This document shows positions 25,187-34,453 of a stretch of DNA of 45,030 bases, piece by piece; positions within the stretch are counted from its first letter, which is position 1, and every line of letters begins with the position of its first letter. A program made the position numbers and the translations under genes. Origin of the DNA: Vicinamibacteraceae bacterium (lineage in GTDB: Bacteria > Planctomycetota > Phycisphaerae > Phycisphaerales > UBA5793); the NCBI GenBank assembly GCA_011525805.1, contig WYBR01000108.1, forward strand, positions 1 to 45,030. Direction: 5' to 3'. The notes beneath the pieces were generated by a model. The model did no database searches. It was not told the origin of the DNA and saw only the letters and a list, made by a program, of their open reading frames with translations.

Positions 25187-26550
25187 CGCCGCGCCACCGC
25201 CGACCGCTGGCGGCGCTGATGCTCTGCGCGCTGGGCTGCTCCACGCTTGCGATCGTGTTTGGCGCGGCGGCGGCGCTGTGGTATCGGCCGGACCAGCGCC
25301 CTTCGGCGGGATTGACGCTCCAGCACCTGCGCCCGCTCCACACGACCTTCGCGGCGGCGTGGATCTTCCTCGGCGGCGTGACCGTGGTCTACTTCCATCT
25401 CTTCTCGCGCTTCGAGCAGGCGCCACGGGCGTTCATGCGGCGCCTCGAGGCGCAACTGATCCTCTGGGCCGTTGCGGGCGTCGGCATCATCCTCAGCCTG
25501 TGGAACGGGCAGTTCTCCGGCCGCGAGTACCTCGGCGCGCACTGGTCCTGGTCGATGCTCATCTACCTCGGGTGGATTCTCTTCGCCTGGAACTACTTCA
25601 GCGTTGAGGGGTGGTCGCTGCGCCGCAAGCCGGTGTACATCTACATGTGGCACACCGCCGTGCTTCTCTTCCTCATCGCCTTCGCCGAAGGGCACGCTTG
25701 GCTGCTCGAGCGCATCGGCGGCAATCCCCTGCGCGACATCGCCGTGCAGTGGAAGTCCTATGGCCCGCTCGTGGGGAGTTTCAACCTGCTCGTCTACGGC
25801 TCGATGGGCTACCTCGCCTGCCGCATGAGCGGGGACGACCGGCCGGCGCGCTCGAACGCGGCCTTTGCTCTTCTCTTCCTCGGCCTGCTCAACAGTTTCA
25901 CGAACTACGGGCACCATACCTACCACCTGCCCCAGTCGCACGTGATCAAGTGGGTCAGTTGCATCGTCAGCCTCGCCGAGGCGGTTCTCGTCGTCAAGTA
26001 CCTGCACAGCGTGCTGGCGTGCTTCCGGGCTCGCTCGACGCATCGGACGCCGCCCGGCATTCATCTGCTCGTGACCTTCGCCTCGATCTGGTCGCTTGTC
26101 CTTGTGGCGGTCGCGGTCATCATCTCGGTGCCGCCGGTGAACACGTTGATTCACGGGACGCACTTCGTCGTCGGGCACGCGATGGGCAGCATGTTGGGGA
26201 TCGACTCAATGATTCTCTGGGCGGTGCTGCTCTACCTCATTCACCAGTTCGGCCCCCCCGATCGCCCTTTCACTTCGCGCCGCGCGGTGGCCTGGGCCTT
26301 CGGCTGGATCAATCTCGCGATGTTCCTGCTGATCGGCCTGCTGCTCGCCAAGGGAGGGATCGACGGCTACCTGCGCTTCATGGGGGCGGTGGCGCCGGTG
26401 CCGCCTCGCGTGCTGATCTACTTTCCCCACGCGCTGGTGATCCTGGGCTCGGCCCTGGCCCTGGGGATCCTCTGGGTGAACGTCTCGTGGACCTGGGCGC
26501 TGCTCTTGCCGGCGCGCCGCGACCGCCTCGCAACCCGCCGCACGGAATAG
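25162..26550 (+). CDS. NorB-like heme-copper oxidase superfamily subunit I
   Basis: A 462-residue integral membrane protein with roughly twelve hydrophobic helices. It resembles the catalytic subunit of nitric oxide reductase. His60 in LRPLHTTFAAAW fits a low-spin heme ligand. H251-H252 in NYGHHTYHLP fit two non-heme iron ligands. H331/H334/H339 lie in the late motif HGTHFVVGHAMG. Two positions differ from classical cNOR by my alignment: the FeB His preceding the EG motif is Ile172 (AFAEGH here), and the second His of the HGH motif is Met341. It may be a divergent NO reductase type or an enzyme with other chemistry. It follows the di-heme cytochrome and overlaps it. No norD or norQ is seen. 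Confidence 0.82.
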   Translation: MVRVSASLTPRHRRPLAALMLCALGCSTLAIVFGAAAALWYRPDQRPSAGLTLQHLRPLHTTFAAAWIFLGGVTVVYFHLFSRFEQAPRAFMRRLEAQLILWAVAGVGIILSLWNGQFSGREYLGAHWSWSMLIYLGWILFAWNYFSVEGWSLRRKPVYIYMWHTAVLLFLIAFAEGHAWLLERIGGNPLRDIAVQWKSYGPLVGSFNLLVYGSMGYLACRMSGDDRPARSNAAFALLFLGLLNSFTNYGHHTYHLPQSHVIKWVSCIVSLAEAVLVVKYLHSVLACFRARSTHRTPPGIHLLVTFASIWSLVLVAVAVIISVPPVNTLIHGTHFVVGHAMGSMLGIDSMILWAVLLYLIHQFGPPDRPFTSRRAVAWAFGWINLAMFLLIGLLLAKGGIDGYLRFMGAVAPVPPRVLIYFPHALVILGSALALGILWVNVSWTWALLLPARRDRLATRRTE

Positions 26551-26566
26551 CCGCGGCGCCGAACAC

Positions 26567-27607
26567 CTATCCGAGCGCGATCGTGCTGAGGCTGTCCGCC
26601 GCCTGCTCGCACTGTTCGCGCGTGACGTCCATGTGCGTTACGGCTCGGATGGTGCGGGGCCCGAAGGCGAAGATCAGGACGCCCTGCTCGCGCGCCCGCG
26701 CCACGACCGCGGCGGCGTCGGGGGCGTCGGGGGCCAGATCGAAGACGAGGATGTTCGTTTCAACCCGCGCCGGATCCAGCGCGATGTGAGGATTCCCCGC
26801 GAGTCTCTCGGCGATGCGGCGCGCGTTGGCGTGGTCCTCCGCGAGTCGATCGAACTGGTGGTCCATCGCGAAGAGGGCGGCGGCGGCGAAGAGGCCGACC
26901 TGACGCATCGCGCCGCCGAGCATCCGCCGACACCGGACCGCTCGCGTGATCAATTCTCGCGAACCCGCCAGGGCCGACCCGCCGGGCGCGCCGAGTCCCT
27001 TTGAGAATGCGACTGAGACAAGATCAAACGGCGCCGCCAGATCGGCCAATGACAAACCGGATGCAACGGCGGCGTTCCACAATCGTGCGCCGTCCAAGTA
27101 CGTTGCGATCTGCCGGCGACCGGCCTCCTGTGCGACTCGCGCCGCCTCGGCCTGCGGGAAGACCACGCCGCCCGCCCGATTGTGCGTGTTCTCGATCTCG
27201 ACAAGCGTGGTGGGTGGGTAGACGACGTGGCCGCGCGGCTTGCAGGCGGCCATGAACTCCTCCGGCGAAAACACCCCTCCCGCGCCGACCTCCGTGAACT
27301 GGACGCCGGCATTCGCACCCGAAGCCCCCGTTTCATGCCAGACGGCGTGGCTCTGGCGGCTGACCACGACGTCATCACCGGGGCGGGTGAGCACGCGCAG
27401 CGCCACCTGGTTCGCCATGGTTCCCGAAGGCATCCACAGCGCTGCCTCTTTGCCAAGCAAGACGGCGACCCTTTCCTGCAGGGCGTTGACAGTCGGATCT
27501 TCACCGAACTGGTCGTCGCCGACCTCCGCGGCGGCCATGGCAGCTCGCATCGCGGGCGAGGGGCGGGTCACCGTGTCGGAGCGAAGGTCGATCGGCGCGG
27601 CAGGCAT
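26567..27607 (-). CDS. ltaE: Low-specificity L-threonine aldolase
   Basis: A 346-residue PLP-dependent fold-type I enzyme that splits L-threonine or L-allo-threonine into glycine and acetaldehyde. Signature blocks are the start [31 protein letters not shown], the ENTHNRAGG loop and the PLP lysine in [14 protein letters not shown]. Length is typical. It is transcribed towards norB and ends only 16 bp from it, with no obvious terminator hairpin in that gap. It diverges from the sugar ABC transporter genes and probably has its own promoter in the 45-bp gap. Confidence 0.93.
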   Translation of the reverse strand: MPAAPIDLRSDTVTRPSPAMRAAMAAAEVGDDQFGEDPTVNALQERVAVLLGKEAALWMPSGTMANQVALRVLTRPGDDVVVSRQSHAVWHETGASGANAGVQFTEVGAGGVFSPEEFMAACKPRGHVVYPPTTLVEIENTHNRAGGVVFPQAEAARVAQEAGRRQIATYLDGARLWNAAVASGLSLADLAAPFDLVSVAFSKGLGAPGGSALAGSRELITRAVRCRRMLGGAMRQVGLFAAAALFAMDHQFDRLAEDHANARRIAERLAGNPHIALDPARVETNILVFDLAPDAPDAAAVVARAREQGVLIFAFGPRTIRAVTHMDVTREQCEQAADSLSTIALG

Positions 27608-27652
27608 CGAGCGTCAGTCTATCTCAAACGCCGGGTCGAGGCGGCGCGTAGC

Positions 27653-29206
27653 ATGACCTTCATGGGAGGATCGCCCCCATCGGCTTCGTCGCCTTCGCTC
27701 CTGCGGATGTCGCGGATCGCCAAGTCCTTCGGCCCGAACCGGGTGCTGAGGGAAGTGGATTTCGAGTTGAAGGCCGGCGAAGTTCACGTCCTCGCCGGCG
27801 AGAACGGGGCGGGAAAGAGCACGCTGATTCGGATTCTCGGCGGCGCGCTCGCGGCTGATAACGGGATGATCGCGATCGAAGGAGGGCCGGTGCGGTTCCG
27901 CCGGCCGCGCGACGCGGCGGATCGGGGCATCGCGGTCATTCACCAGGAACTCTCCCTCGTCGGCTCCATGTCCATCGCGGACAACCTGCTTCTCGGCCGC
28001 GAGCCGGGCCGCTTGGGGTGGGTGGATCGGGCCGCGCGCGCCGCCCGCGCCCGCGGCGTGCTCGAGCGAGTCGGCCTGCGCCTCGATCCGGATGAGCCGG
28101 TGAGCGCGCTGCCCATCTCGTCGCAGCAACTCGTCGAGATCGCCAAGGCGCTCTCGCTCGGGGCGCGGATCATCGTGATGGACGAGCCGACCAGCGCGCT
28201 GAGCGAGCCGGAGGTGCGCCGCCTCTTTGCGCGGATCGCGGACCTCAAGGCGCAGGGCTGCGGGATCATCTACATCACGCATCGGCTCGAGGAGATTTAC
28301 GCTCTCGCCGACCGCATCACGGTGCTGCGCGACGGGCGCGTGGTGGCGAGCCGGCCGGCGGGCGAACTTCCCGTCGGGGAACTCGTGCGCCTGATGGTCG
28401 GCCGGAGCATCGGCGACCAGGCGCCGCGGCGCGCCGCCGCGGCCGGGACCGTGCGCCTGGACCTGCGCCGATGCCGGGTGCGCGGCGAAGGCGCGGGGCG
28501 GCGGCCCATCGTCGAGGATGCCGCGCTGCAGGTGCGAAGCGGAGAGATCCTCGGCCTGGTCGGACTCGAAGGCTCGGGCGTGAGCGAACTGCTCTGGGCG
28601 ATGTTCGGCGCGCTGGGCAAGCGCGCCGAAGTCGAGATGGAGATCGACGGGCAGACGCGGCGCATGTCTTCGCCTCGCGCTGCGATCGCGGCGGGGATCG
28701 CCCTCGTGACCAACGATCGCCGGCGGAGCGGACTGGTGCTCTCGATGGATGTCGTCGAGAACGCGACGCTGGCGGCGCTGCCGCGCTTCAGCCCGCTGGG
28801 CCGGCTTCGACGGCGCGAAGAGATCGAGCACACCGCCCGGACCGCGGGCCAACTCAACCTGCGCTGCGCCTCGCTGCGCCAGCGCGTCGCCACGCTCTCG
28901 GGCGGCAACCAGCAGAAGGTCGTCCTCGCGAAGTGGATGGCTACGCACCCGCGCGTTCTGCTGCTCGACGATCCAACGCGCGGCGTGGACGTCGGCGCCA
29001 AGCACGAGATCTACCTCCTTATGAATGAGTGGAGCCGGCAAGGCTGCGGCATCATCCTCAGTTCCTCCGAGTGGCCCGAATTGCTTCAAGTCAGCGATCG
29101 CATTATGGTGATGCACCGCGGGCGCGTGGCCGCGTCCTTCCGCGGCGGGCAAGCGACGGCCGCCGACCTCCTCCGCGCGGCGATGGGGCACGCAATCCAT
29201 GAATGA
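27653..29206 (+). CDS. Sugar ABC transporter ATPase, RbsA/XylG type
   Basis: A 517-residue protein with two ABC ATPase domains, as in ribose/xylose/galactose importers. Domain 1 has Walker [10 protein letters not shown], Walker [12 protein letters not shown] and a degenerate signature ([16 protein letters not shown]). Domain 2 has a degenerate Walker A (GLEGSGVSE) and an intact signature [14 protein letters not shown] with DDPTRGVD. This asymmetry is normal for the family. ATG at 27653 was chosen; ATG 27662 is an alternative. It overlaps the permease gene by 8 bp. The substrate is a monosaccharide, perhaps a pentose given the downstream genes. Confidence 0.9.
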   Translation: MTFMGGSPPSASSPSLLRMSRIAKSFGPNRVLREVDFELKAGEVHVLAGENGAGKSTLIRILGGALAADNGMIAIEGGPVRFRRPRDAADRGIAVIHQELSLVGSMSIADNLLLGREPGRLGWVDRAARAARARGVLERVGLRLDPDEPVSALPISSQQLVEIAKALSLGARIIVMDEPTSALSEPEVRRLFARIADLKAQGCGIIYITHRLEEIYALADRITVLRDGRVVASRPAGELPVGELVRLMVGRSIGDQAPRRAAAAGTVRLDLRRCRVRGEGAGRRPIVEDAALQVRSGEILGLVGLEGSGVSELLWAMFGALGKRAEVEMEIDGQTRRMSSPRAAIAAGIALVTNDRRRSGLVLSMDVVENATLAALPRFSPLGRLRRREEIEHTARTAGQLNLRCASLRQRVATLSGGNQQKVVLAKWMATHPRVLLLDDPTRGVDVGAKHEIYLLMNEWSRQGCGIILSSSEWPELLQVSDRIMVMHRGRVAASFRGGQATAADLLRAAMGHAIHE

Positions 29207-30239
29207 CGGGCGCCCGGATCAGCATGAGTCGATCGGCGCACTGGAACGATCCGCCGCCTCGCGGCTGCGCGCCTTTCTCTCAAGCCCGAGTGCGACGGCG
29301 CTGCTGGCGCTGGGCCTGGTGCTCGCGATCGGCGTGGCGTTCTCAGGCGACGGCGCGTTTCACAAGTGGGCGACGCACCGCGACGCCCTGCGCCAGGCCT
29401 CGGTCTACGGCATCCTCGCCTGCGGCATGACCTTCGTGATCATCACCGCCGGGATCGATCTCTCCGTCGGCAGCGTTCTCGCGCTCGTCGCGGTGATGTT
29501 CTCGACGCTGAGCATTCACGAGGCGTGGCCGCCCTGGCTGGCCGTGCCCGCGTGCCTCGCGCTGGGCGGCGCGTGCGGGGCGGCGTCGGGCCTCGTCGTG
29601 GCGAAGTGGCGCATCCAGCCCTTCATCGTCACCCTCGCCATGATGGTCTTTGCGCGCGGCCTGGCCAAGACGCTCAGCGGCGGAATGAAAGTCTCAACGG
29701 CGGTGCAACTGCCCGACGGCTCGTGGACCGCCGCGCCCGTTCCCGGCATCTTCCGACTCATCGACTCGCGCCTGCTCGGCGACAACATCTCCGTCGTCAG
29801 CCTGGTCTTCCTCGCGTGCATCGCGTTGTCGTGGGTCATCCTCTCGCGCCTGCGCTGGGGGCGCTATCTCTACGCGATCGGAGGCAACGAAGAGGCAGCG
29901 CGCCTCTCGGGCGTTCCGGTCGCCGCGATGAAGGTCATGGCGTATGCGCTCGCGGGGGTCTTCGCGGCCGTGGCGGGGCTGTGCCAGGCGGCGCAGGAAC
30001 AGCAGGGCGACCCCGAGGCGGGTCTGGGCTACGAACTCACCGCCATCGCCATCGTCGTCATCGGCGGCACGAGCCTGATGGGCGGGCGCGGCGGCATCGG
30101 CCTCACCCTTCTCGGCACGCTCATCATCGGCTACCTCGATAAGATCCTCAGCGTCAACGCCGTGCCGGAAGCGAGCCGACTCATGCTCACCGGCGTCATC
30201 ATCATCGCCGCTGTGCTCGTGCAGCGGCGGAAAGACTGA
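29199..30239 (+). CDS. Sugar ABC transporter permease, RbsC type
   Basis: A 346-residue polytopic membrane protein with the family blocks ACGMTFVIITAGIDLSVGSV and AIAIVVIGGTSLMGGRGG. The latter is the cytoplasmic loop that contacts the ATPase. It forms the transmembrane channel of the importer with the upstream RbsA-like ATPase and the downstream lipoprotein. An N-terminal polar extension of about 25 residues precedes the first helix. Confidence 0.92.
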   Translation: MNDGRPDQHESIGALERSAASRLRAFLSSPSATALLALGLVLAIGVAFSGDGAFHKWATHRDALRQASVYGILACGMTFVIITAGIDLSVGSVLALVAVMFSTLSIHEAWPPWLAVPACLALGGACGAASGLVVAKWRIQPFIVTLAMMVFARGLAKTLSGGMKVSTAVQLPDGSWTAAPVPGIFRLIDSRLLGDNISVVSLVFLACIALSWVILSRLRWGRYLYAIGGNEEAARLSGVPVAAMKVMAYALAGVFAAVAGLCQAAQEQQGDPEAGLGYELTAIAIVVIGGTSLMGGRGGIGLTLLGTLIIGYLDKILSVNAVPEASRLMLTGVIIIAAVLVQRRKD

Positions 30240-30257
30240 TCGAGCGGAGTGGCACAC

Positions 30258-31247
30258 ATGCAACACAACACTGCACGATACATGCTCAGCCTCGCGGCAA
30301 CGGCGATCGTCTGCCTCGCCGGATGCAAGAAGACCCCTTCAGACGCGACCGACGGCTCGTCGTCCGGGCAGGCGGACGGGTTTGCGGCCGCGAAGGCGAC
30401 CTACACCATCGGCATGAGCCAGTGCAATCTCGGCGAACCCTGGCGCGTGCAGATGAATGACGATGTCCGCCGCGCCGCCGAGGCTCACCCCGAACTGAAG
30501 ATGATCTTCAAGGACGCCCAGAACGACACGCTCAAGCAGCGGGCCCACGTCGAGGAGTTCATCGGCGCCGGCGTGGACCTGATCATCATCAGCCCCAAGG
30601 AGGCGCAGCCGCTCACCGAGCCCGTCGCCAAGGCGATGGAGGCGGGGATTCCCGTCATCGTCCTCGACCGCCGCGTGATCGGCGACAACTACACCTGCTT
30701 CATCGGCGCCGACAACCGCCTCATCGGTCGCGAGGCGGGCGAGTGGATCGTGAGCGCCCTCGGCGGCAAGGGCAACGTCGTCGAACTCAAGGGCCTGATG
30801 ACCTCAACGCCCGGCCAGGACCGCCACTCCGGCTTCCGCGAGGCGATCAAAGACTCGCAGATCAACATCATCTTTGAGGCGGACATGAAGTGGCTCGAAC
30901 CCGACGCTCGCAAGGAGATGGAGTCGGCCCTTTCGCGCTTCGACCAGATCGACCTCGTCTACGCGCACAACGACCCCGGCGCGCACGGCGCCTGGCTGGC
31001 GGCCAACGCCGCGGGGCGGGAGGGGCAGATCAGATTCGTCGGCATCGACGCCCTGCCGCACGAAGGCGTGCTCTACGTCAAGGAAGGCATCCTCGACGCG
31101 ACCTTCCAGTATCCCACCGGCGGAGCGGAGGCGATCGACGCGGCACTGAAGATTCTCCGCGGCGAAAGCGTGCCCAAAGAAATCACCCTCGGCTCGCGCG
31201 TGTTCACGAAGGAGAACGTGGAAGCCGGCGGCGAACCGATCGGGTGA
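30258..31247 (+). CDS. Sugar-binding lipoprotein of the RbsB type
   Basis: A 329-residue periplasmic-binding-fold protein with a lipoprotein signal: hydrophobic ATAIVCLAGC, with the lipid-modified Cys at residue 23. The body follows the RbsB pattern (YTIGMSQCNLGEPWR, GVDLIIISPKEAQPL, PVIVLDRRV, YAHNDPGAHGAWLAA). It captures a monosaccharide in the periplasm for the RbsA/RbsC-like transporter. ATG 30258 is preferred over the in-frame GTG at 30249 because GGAG is 8 nt before it but too close to the GTG. It ends just upstream of the GH116 gene, so substrate import and hydrolysis are likely co-regulated. Confidence 0.9.
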   Translation: MQHNTARYMLSLAATAIVCLAGCKKTPSDATDGSSSGQADGFAAAKATYTIGMSQCNLGEPWRVQMNDDVRRAAEAHPELKMIFKDAQNDTLKQRAHVEEFIGAGVDLIIISPKEAQPLTEPVAKAMEAGIPVIVLDRRVIGDNYTCFIGADNRLIGREAGEWIVSALGGKGNVVELKGLMTSTPGQDRHSGFREAIKDSQINIIFEADMKWLEPDARKEMESALSRFDQIDLVYAHNDPGAHGAWLAANAAGREGQIRFVGIDALPHEGVLYVKEGILDATFQYPTGGAEAIDAALKILRGESVPKEITLGSRVFTKENVEAGGEPIG

Positions 31248-31273
31248 TTGTTCGATCGACCAGAGAGGTGGCT

Positions 31274-34200
31274 GTGGAGTCACGCGATCAGACAAGCGAA
31301 GATCGACCGCGACAGGAGCCATGCGGCTGCGGCGGCGGATGCGGCGGCGGCGAGGTCAGCCGGCGCGACTTCCTGCACACCGCCGGGGCGGGGTTGACGG
31401 CGCTCTCTTTGCCGGGTCTCTCCCGCGCCGTGATGGCCGGACCTTTCTCACAACCCGAGGGCGGTATCTCCCACTTCGTCCCCGCCGACAAGAAACTTGA
31501 CGCCGCGTGGCTGGCGTCGCTGACGCGGCGCGGCGAGCCTCGAACCTGCCGCAGCGATGAACTCAAGTTCATCGGCATGCCCGTCGGCGGCCTCGCGGCC
31601 GGGCAACTCTACCTCCTCGGCGACGGCACGCTCGGCTGCTGGCAAATCTTCAACCAGCCGTACTTCAGCGGCTACGGGCGCGACAACTACGACCAGCCGC
31701 CGCCGGCGTCGCCTGTCGAGCAGGGCTTCGCCCTCGTCATCGATGATCGCGGCGTCAACACGGTGCATCGCTTGTCGCGGACCGGCTTTCGCGATGTTGC
31801 ATTCACCGGCCGCTATCCGATCGGGCTCGTCGAGTACCGCGACGCCGAGTGCCCGGTGGAGGCGCAACTGGAGGCGTTCTCGCCCTTCATCCCGCTCAAT
31901 GCGCCGGACAGCGCGCTGCCGGCGACGATCTTCAATCTGACGGTGCGCAACACATCGGACCGGCGGATCGCCGTCGGCGTGCTGGCGTGGCTTGAGAACG
32001 CCGTGTGCTTCCACAACGCGCGGTTTCTGCGGGCGCAGCGCCTCGGCCGGGTCGCGTCGCAAAAGGGTCGCGGCGCGATCATGCACTCCGCCGCGCCGCT
32101 GCCCGAGGCGGACGAACCGGTCCGCGAGCCGATCGTTCTCGCCGACTTTGAAGGGCCGGACTACGGCGATTGGGAAGTGGAGGGCGAAGCGTTCGGCGCC
32201 GGCCCCGCGCGCGGCACGCTGCCCAACCAGCAGCGCGTCAGCAGTTTTCAGGGCGAGGGACTCGTCAACACCTACCTCGGCGGCGACGGGCCGAGGGGCA
32301 AACTCACCAGCCCCGAGTTCACCATCGATCGCCGCTATCTCAACTTCATGATCGGCGGGGGAAACCATGCGGGGGAGACGTGCATCAACCTGCTCGTCGA
32401 CGGCAAAGTGGTCCGCACGTCAACCGGCCGCAACGAGGAACTGCTGCGCTGGGATTCGTGGGATGTGCGCGAGTTCGCCGGCCGCACGGCGCGCATACGG
32501 ATCGTCGACGCCCACTCCGGCGGGTGGGGGCACATCAACATCGACCAGATCGAACTCGCCGACGAGCCGCGCTTCGGTCCCGGCGGGCCGCTCGAGGCAC
32601 TCGACGACTTCGGCACGATGGCGCTCATGTACGACGGGCCGTTCGTCGGCGACGCGGACGTGGCGCGCTCCGCGGGGAAACTCGCCCCGATGGATGCGCC
32701 GATCTCCAGCCGCAACTTCACCTGCGAGATGTCGAAACGCCGCTCGCTCGGGTTGCAGGCCGACTCGGTTGAACTGGCGCCCGGCGCTTCGCACACATTC
32801 ACTTTCGTGCTTGCGTGGCACTTTCCCAATCGGCCCGGCGTGGGGCAGCAGTACGCCAATCGCTTCGCCGACGCCCCGGCCGTGGCGACGTACGTTTTCG
32901 ACAACTACGCGCGCCTGTCGCAGGAGACGCGAGAGTGGGTGAAGACGTTCTACGATGACAGCACGCTCCCCCACTGGCTGCTCGAACGACTGCATTCCAC
33001 CGTCGCCAACCTCGCCTCGGGAACGTGCCAGTGGTGGAAGAGCGGGCGCTTCTGGGCGTGGGAGGGCGTGGGCTGCTGCTCGGGCACCTGCACGCACGTG
33101 TGGAACTACGCCCACGCCCTGGCGAGGCTCTTTCCCGAACTGGAGCGCTCGGTTCGCGAGATGCAGGATCTCGGGGCAGCGCTGCATGAAGACGGGCTTG
33201 TGGGATTCCGAGGCGAGCGCAACGGCGCCTACGCCGCCGACGGCCAGGCCGGCACCGTGCTCAAGTGTTACCGCGAACACCTCATGTCGGCCGACGATAC
33301 GTTTCTGAGGCGCCACTGGCCCAACATCCGCAAGGTGCTGCTCTTTGCGCTCAATCAGGACGGGGACGACGACGGGCTGATCGAAAACAGCCAGCACAAC
33401 ACCTACGACATCAACTTCTTCGGGCCCAACACGTTCGTCGGCTCGCTCTACCTCGCCGCCCTGCGCGCGGGCGAAGAGATGGCGGCGGCCGCAGGAGACG
33501 AGGCCCTCGCCGCTCGCTGCCGTGCGGCGTTCGATCGCGGCCGCGACCTCACGATGCAGCGCCTCTTCAACGGGGAGTACCTCATTCAGGCGGTTGATCT
33601 CGACGCCCATCCGCGCGACCAGTACGGCGACGGTTGCCTCTCCGACCAACTCTTCGGGCAGGGCTGGGCGCATCAACTCGGCCTTGGATACCTCTACCCG
33701 CGGACGGCGGTGCGCACAGCGCTCGAGTCGGTCTGGAAGTACAACTGGGCGCCGGACGTGCGGGCCCAGAATGAGAAGCATCCGCCTGAGCGGTGGTTCG
33801 CGCGCCCCGGCGACGCCGGCCTGTTCACCTGCACCTGGCCGAAGTCGAAGTATCTCGCGCAGGGAGTGCGCTACCGCGAAGAGGTGTGGACGGGCATCGA
33901 GTACCAGGTCGCGGGGCACATGATCGCCGAGGGGATGATCACCGAGGCCCTCGCCATCGTGCGGGCGATTCACGACCGCTATGACCCGAACCGGCGCAAT
34001 CCCTTCAACGAAGTCGAGTGCGGCGACCACTACGCCCGGGCGCTGGCCAGTTGGGGCGTGTACACGGCGCTGTGCGGGTTCGAGCACGACGGCCCGCGCG
34101 GCCACATCGCTTTCGCGCCGAAACTTTCGCCCGAAGACTTCCGCGCCGCCTTTACCGCGGCCGAAGGGTGGGGGCTTTTCACTCAGCGCCTCGAAGGTCG

Positions 34201-34426
34201 GACGCAGCAGTGCGCGATTGAACTGCGCTGGGGTCGAATGCTCCTCAACTCCCTCGCATTCGGCCTGGCCGCGCCCAAGGCAGGCCCGCCCGCACAGGTT
34301 AAGGTTTTCGTCGATGGACGCAAGAGCAGCGCGCACAGCCGCTTTGAGGACGGGCGCGTGTTCATCGCGCTCGATGCGCCGATCACGGCCTGCGCCGGCC
34401 GGCGCATCATGATCGTCATCGATTGA
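31274..34426 (+). CDS. Tat-exported GH116 family glycosidase with an embedded beta-sandwich module
   Basis: About 1050 residues. The N-terminus has a Cys/Gly run (C17, C19, C23) and a Tat signal (SRRDFL at 29-34, then AGAGLTALSLPG), so it should be exported folded. The GH116 N-terminal domain (KFIGMPVGGLAAGQLYL) and (alpha/alpha)6 catalytic domain (WEGVGCCSGTCTHVWNYAH, NTYDINFFGPNTF, SDQLFGQGWAHQLGL) are clear. Candidate catalytic residues are Glu704 in GLIENSQHNTYD and Asp791 in LSDQLFGQ. Residues about 286-435 are an inserted domain (DFEGPDYGDWEVEGEAFG, NFMIGGGNHAGETCINLLV, GGWGHINIDQI) also seen fused to GH32-like proteins. GH116 enzymes cleave beta-glucosides, beta-xylosides or glucosylceramide. 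The start is GTG; 31274 has AGAGAGG at good spacing, 31268 does not. Confidence 0.85.
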   Translation: MESRDQTSEDRPRQEPCGCGGGCGGGEVSRRDFLHTAGAGLTALSLPGLSRAVMAGPFSQPEGGISHFVPADKKLDAAWLASLTRRGEPRTCRSDELKFIGMPVGGLAAGQLYLLGDGTLGCWQIFNQPYFSGYGRDNYDQPPPASPVEQGFALVIDDRGVNTVHRLSRTGFRDVAFTGRYPIGLVEYRDAECPVEAQLEAFSPFIPLNAPDSALPATIFNLTVRNTSDRRIAVGVLAWLENAVCFHNARFLRAQRLGRVASQKGRGAIMHSAAPLPEADEPVREPIVLADFEGPDYGDWEVEGEAFGAGPARGTLPNQQRVSSFQGEGLVNTYLGGDGPRGKLTSPEFTIDRRYLNFMIGGGNHAGETCINLLVDGKVVRTSTGRNEELLRWDSWDVREFAGRTARIRIVDAHSGGWGHINIDQIELADEPRFGPGGPLEALDDFGTMALMYDGPFVGDADVARSAGKLAPMDAPISSRNFTCEMSKRRSLGLQADSVELAPGASHTFTFVLAWHFPNRPGVGQQYANRFADAPAVATYVFDNYARLSQETREWVKTFYDDSTLPHWLLERLHSTVANLASGTCQWWKSGRFWAWEGVGCCSGTCTHVWNYAHALARLFPELERSVREMQDLGAALHEDGLVGFRGERNGAYAADGQAGTVLKCYREHLMSADDTFLRRHWPNIRKVLLFALNQDGDDDGLIENSQHNTYDINFFGPNTFVGSLYLAALRAGEEMAAAAGDEALAARCRAAFDRGRDLTMQRLFNGEYLIQAVDLDAHPRDQYGDGCLSDQLFGQGWAHQLGLGYLYPRTAVRTALESVWKYNWAPDVRAQNEKHPPERWFARPGDAGLFTCTWPKSKYLAQGVRYREEVWTGIEYQVAGHMIAEGMITEALAIVRAIHDRYDPNRRNPFNEVECGDHYARALASWGVYTALCGFEHDGPRGHIAFAPKLSPEDFRAAFTAAEGWGLFTQRLEGRTQQCAIELRWGRMLLNSLAFGLAAPKAGPPAQVKVFVDGRKSSAHSRFEDGRVFIALDAPITACAGRRIMIVID

Positions 34427-34453
34427 CCGTTTCCATCATCGAGGAGCCACTGC

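Noticed and set aside
24344-26550. Canonical NorCB nitric oxide reductase
   Set aside because: The cytochrome has a second heme domain, two expected His ligands in the NorB-like protein are changed, and there is no norD or norQ. It is kept as NorC/NorB-like only.
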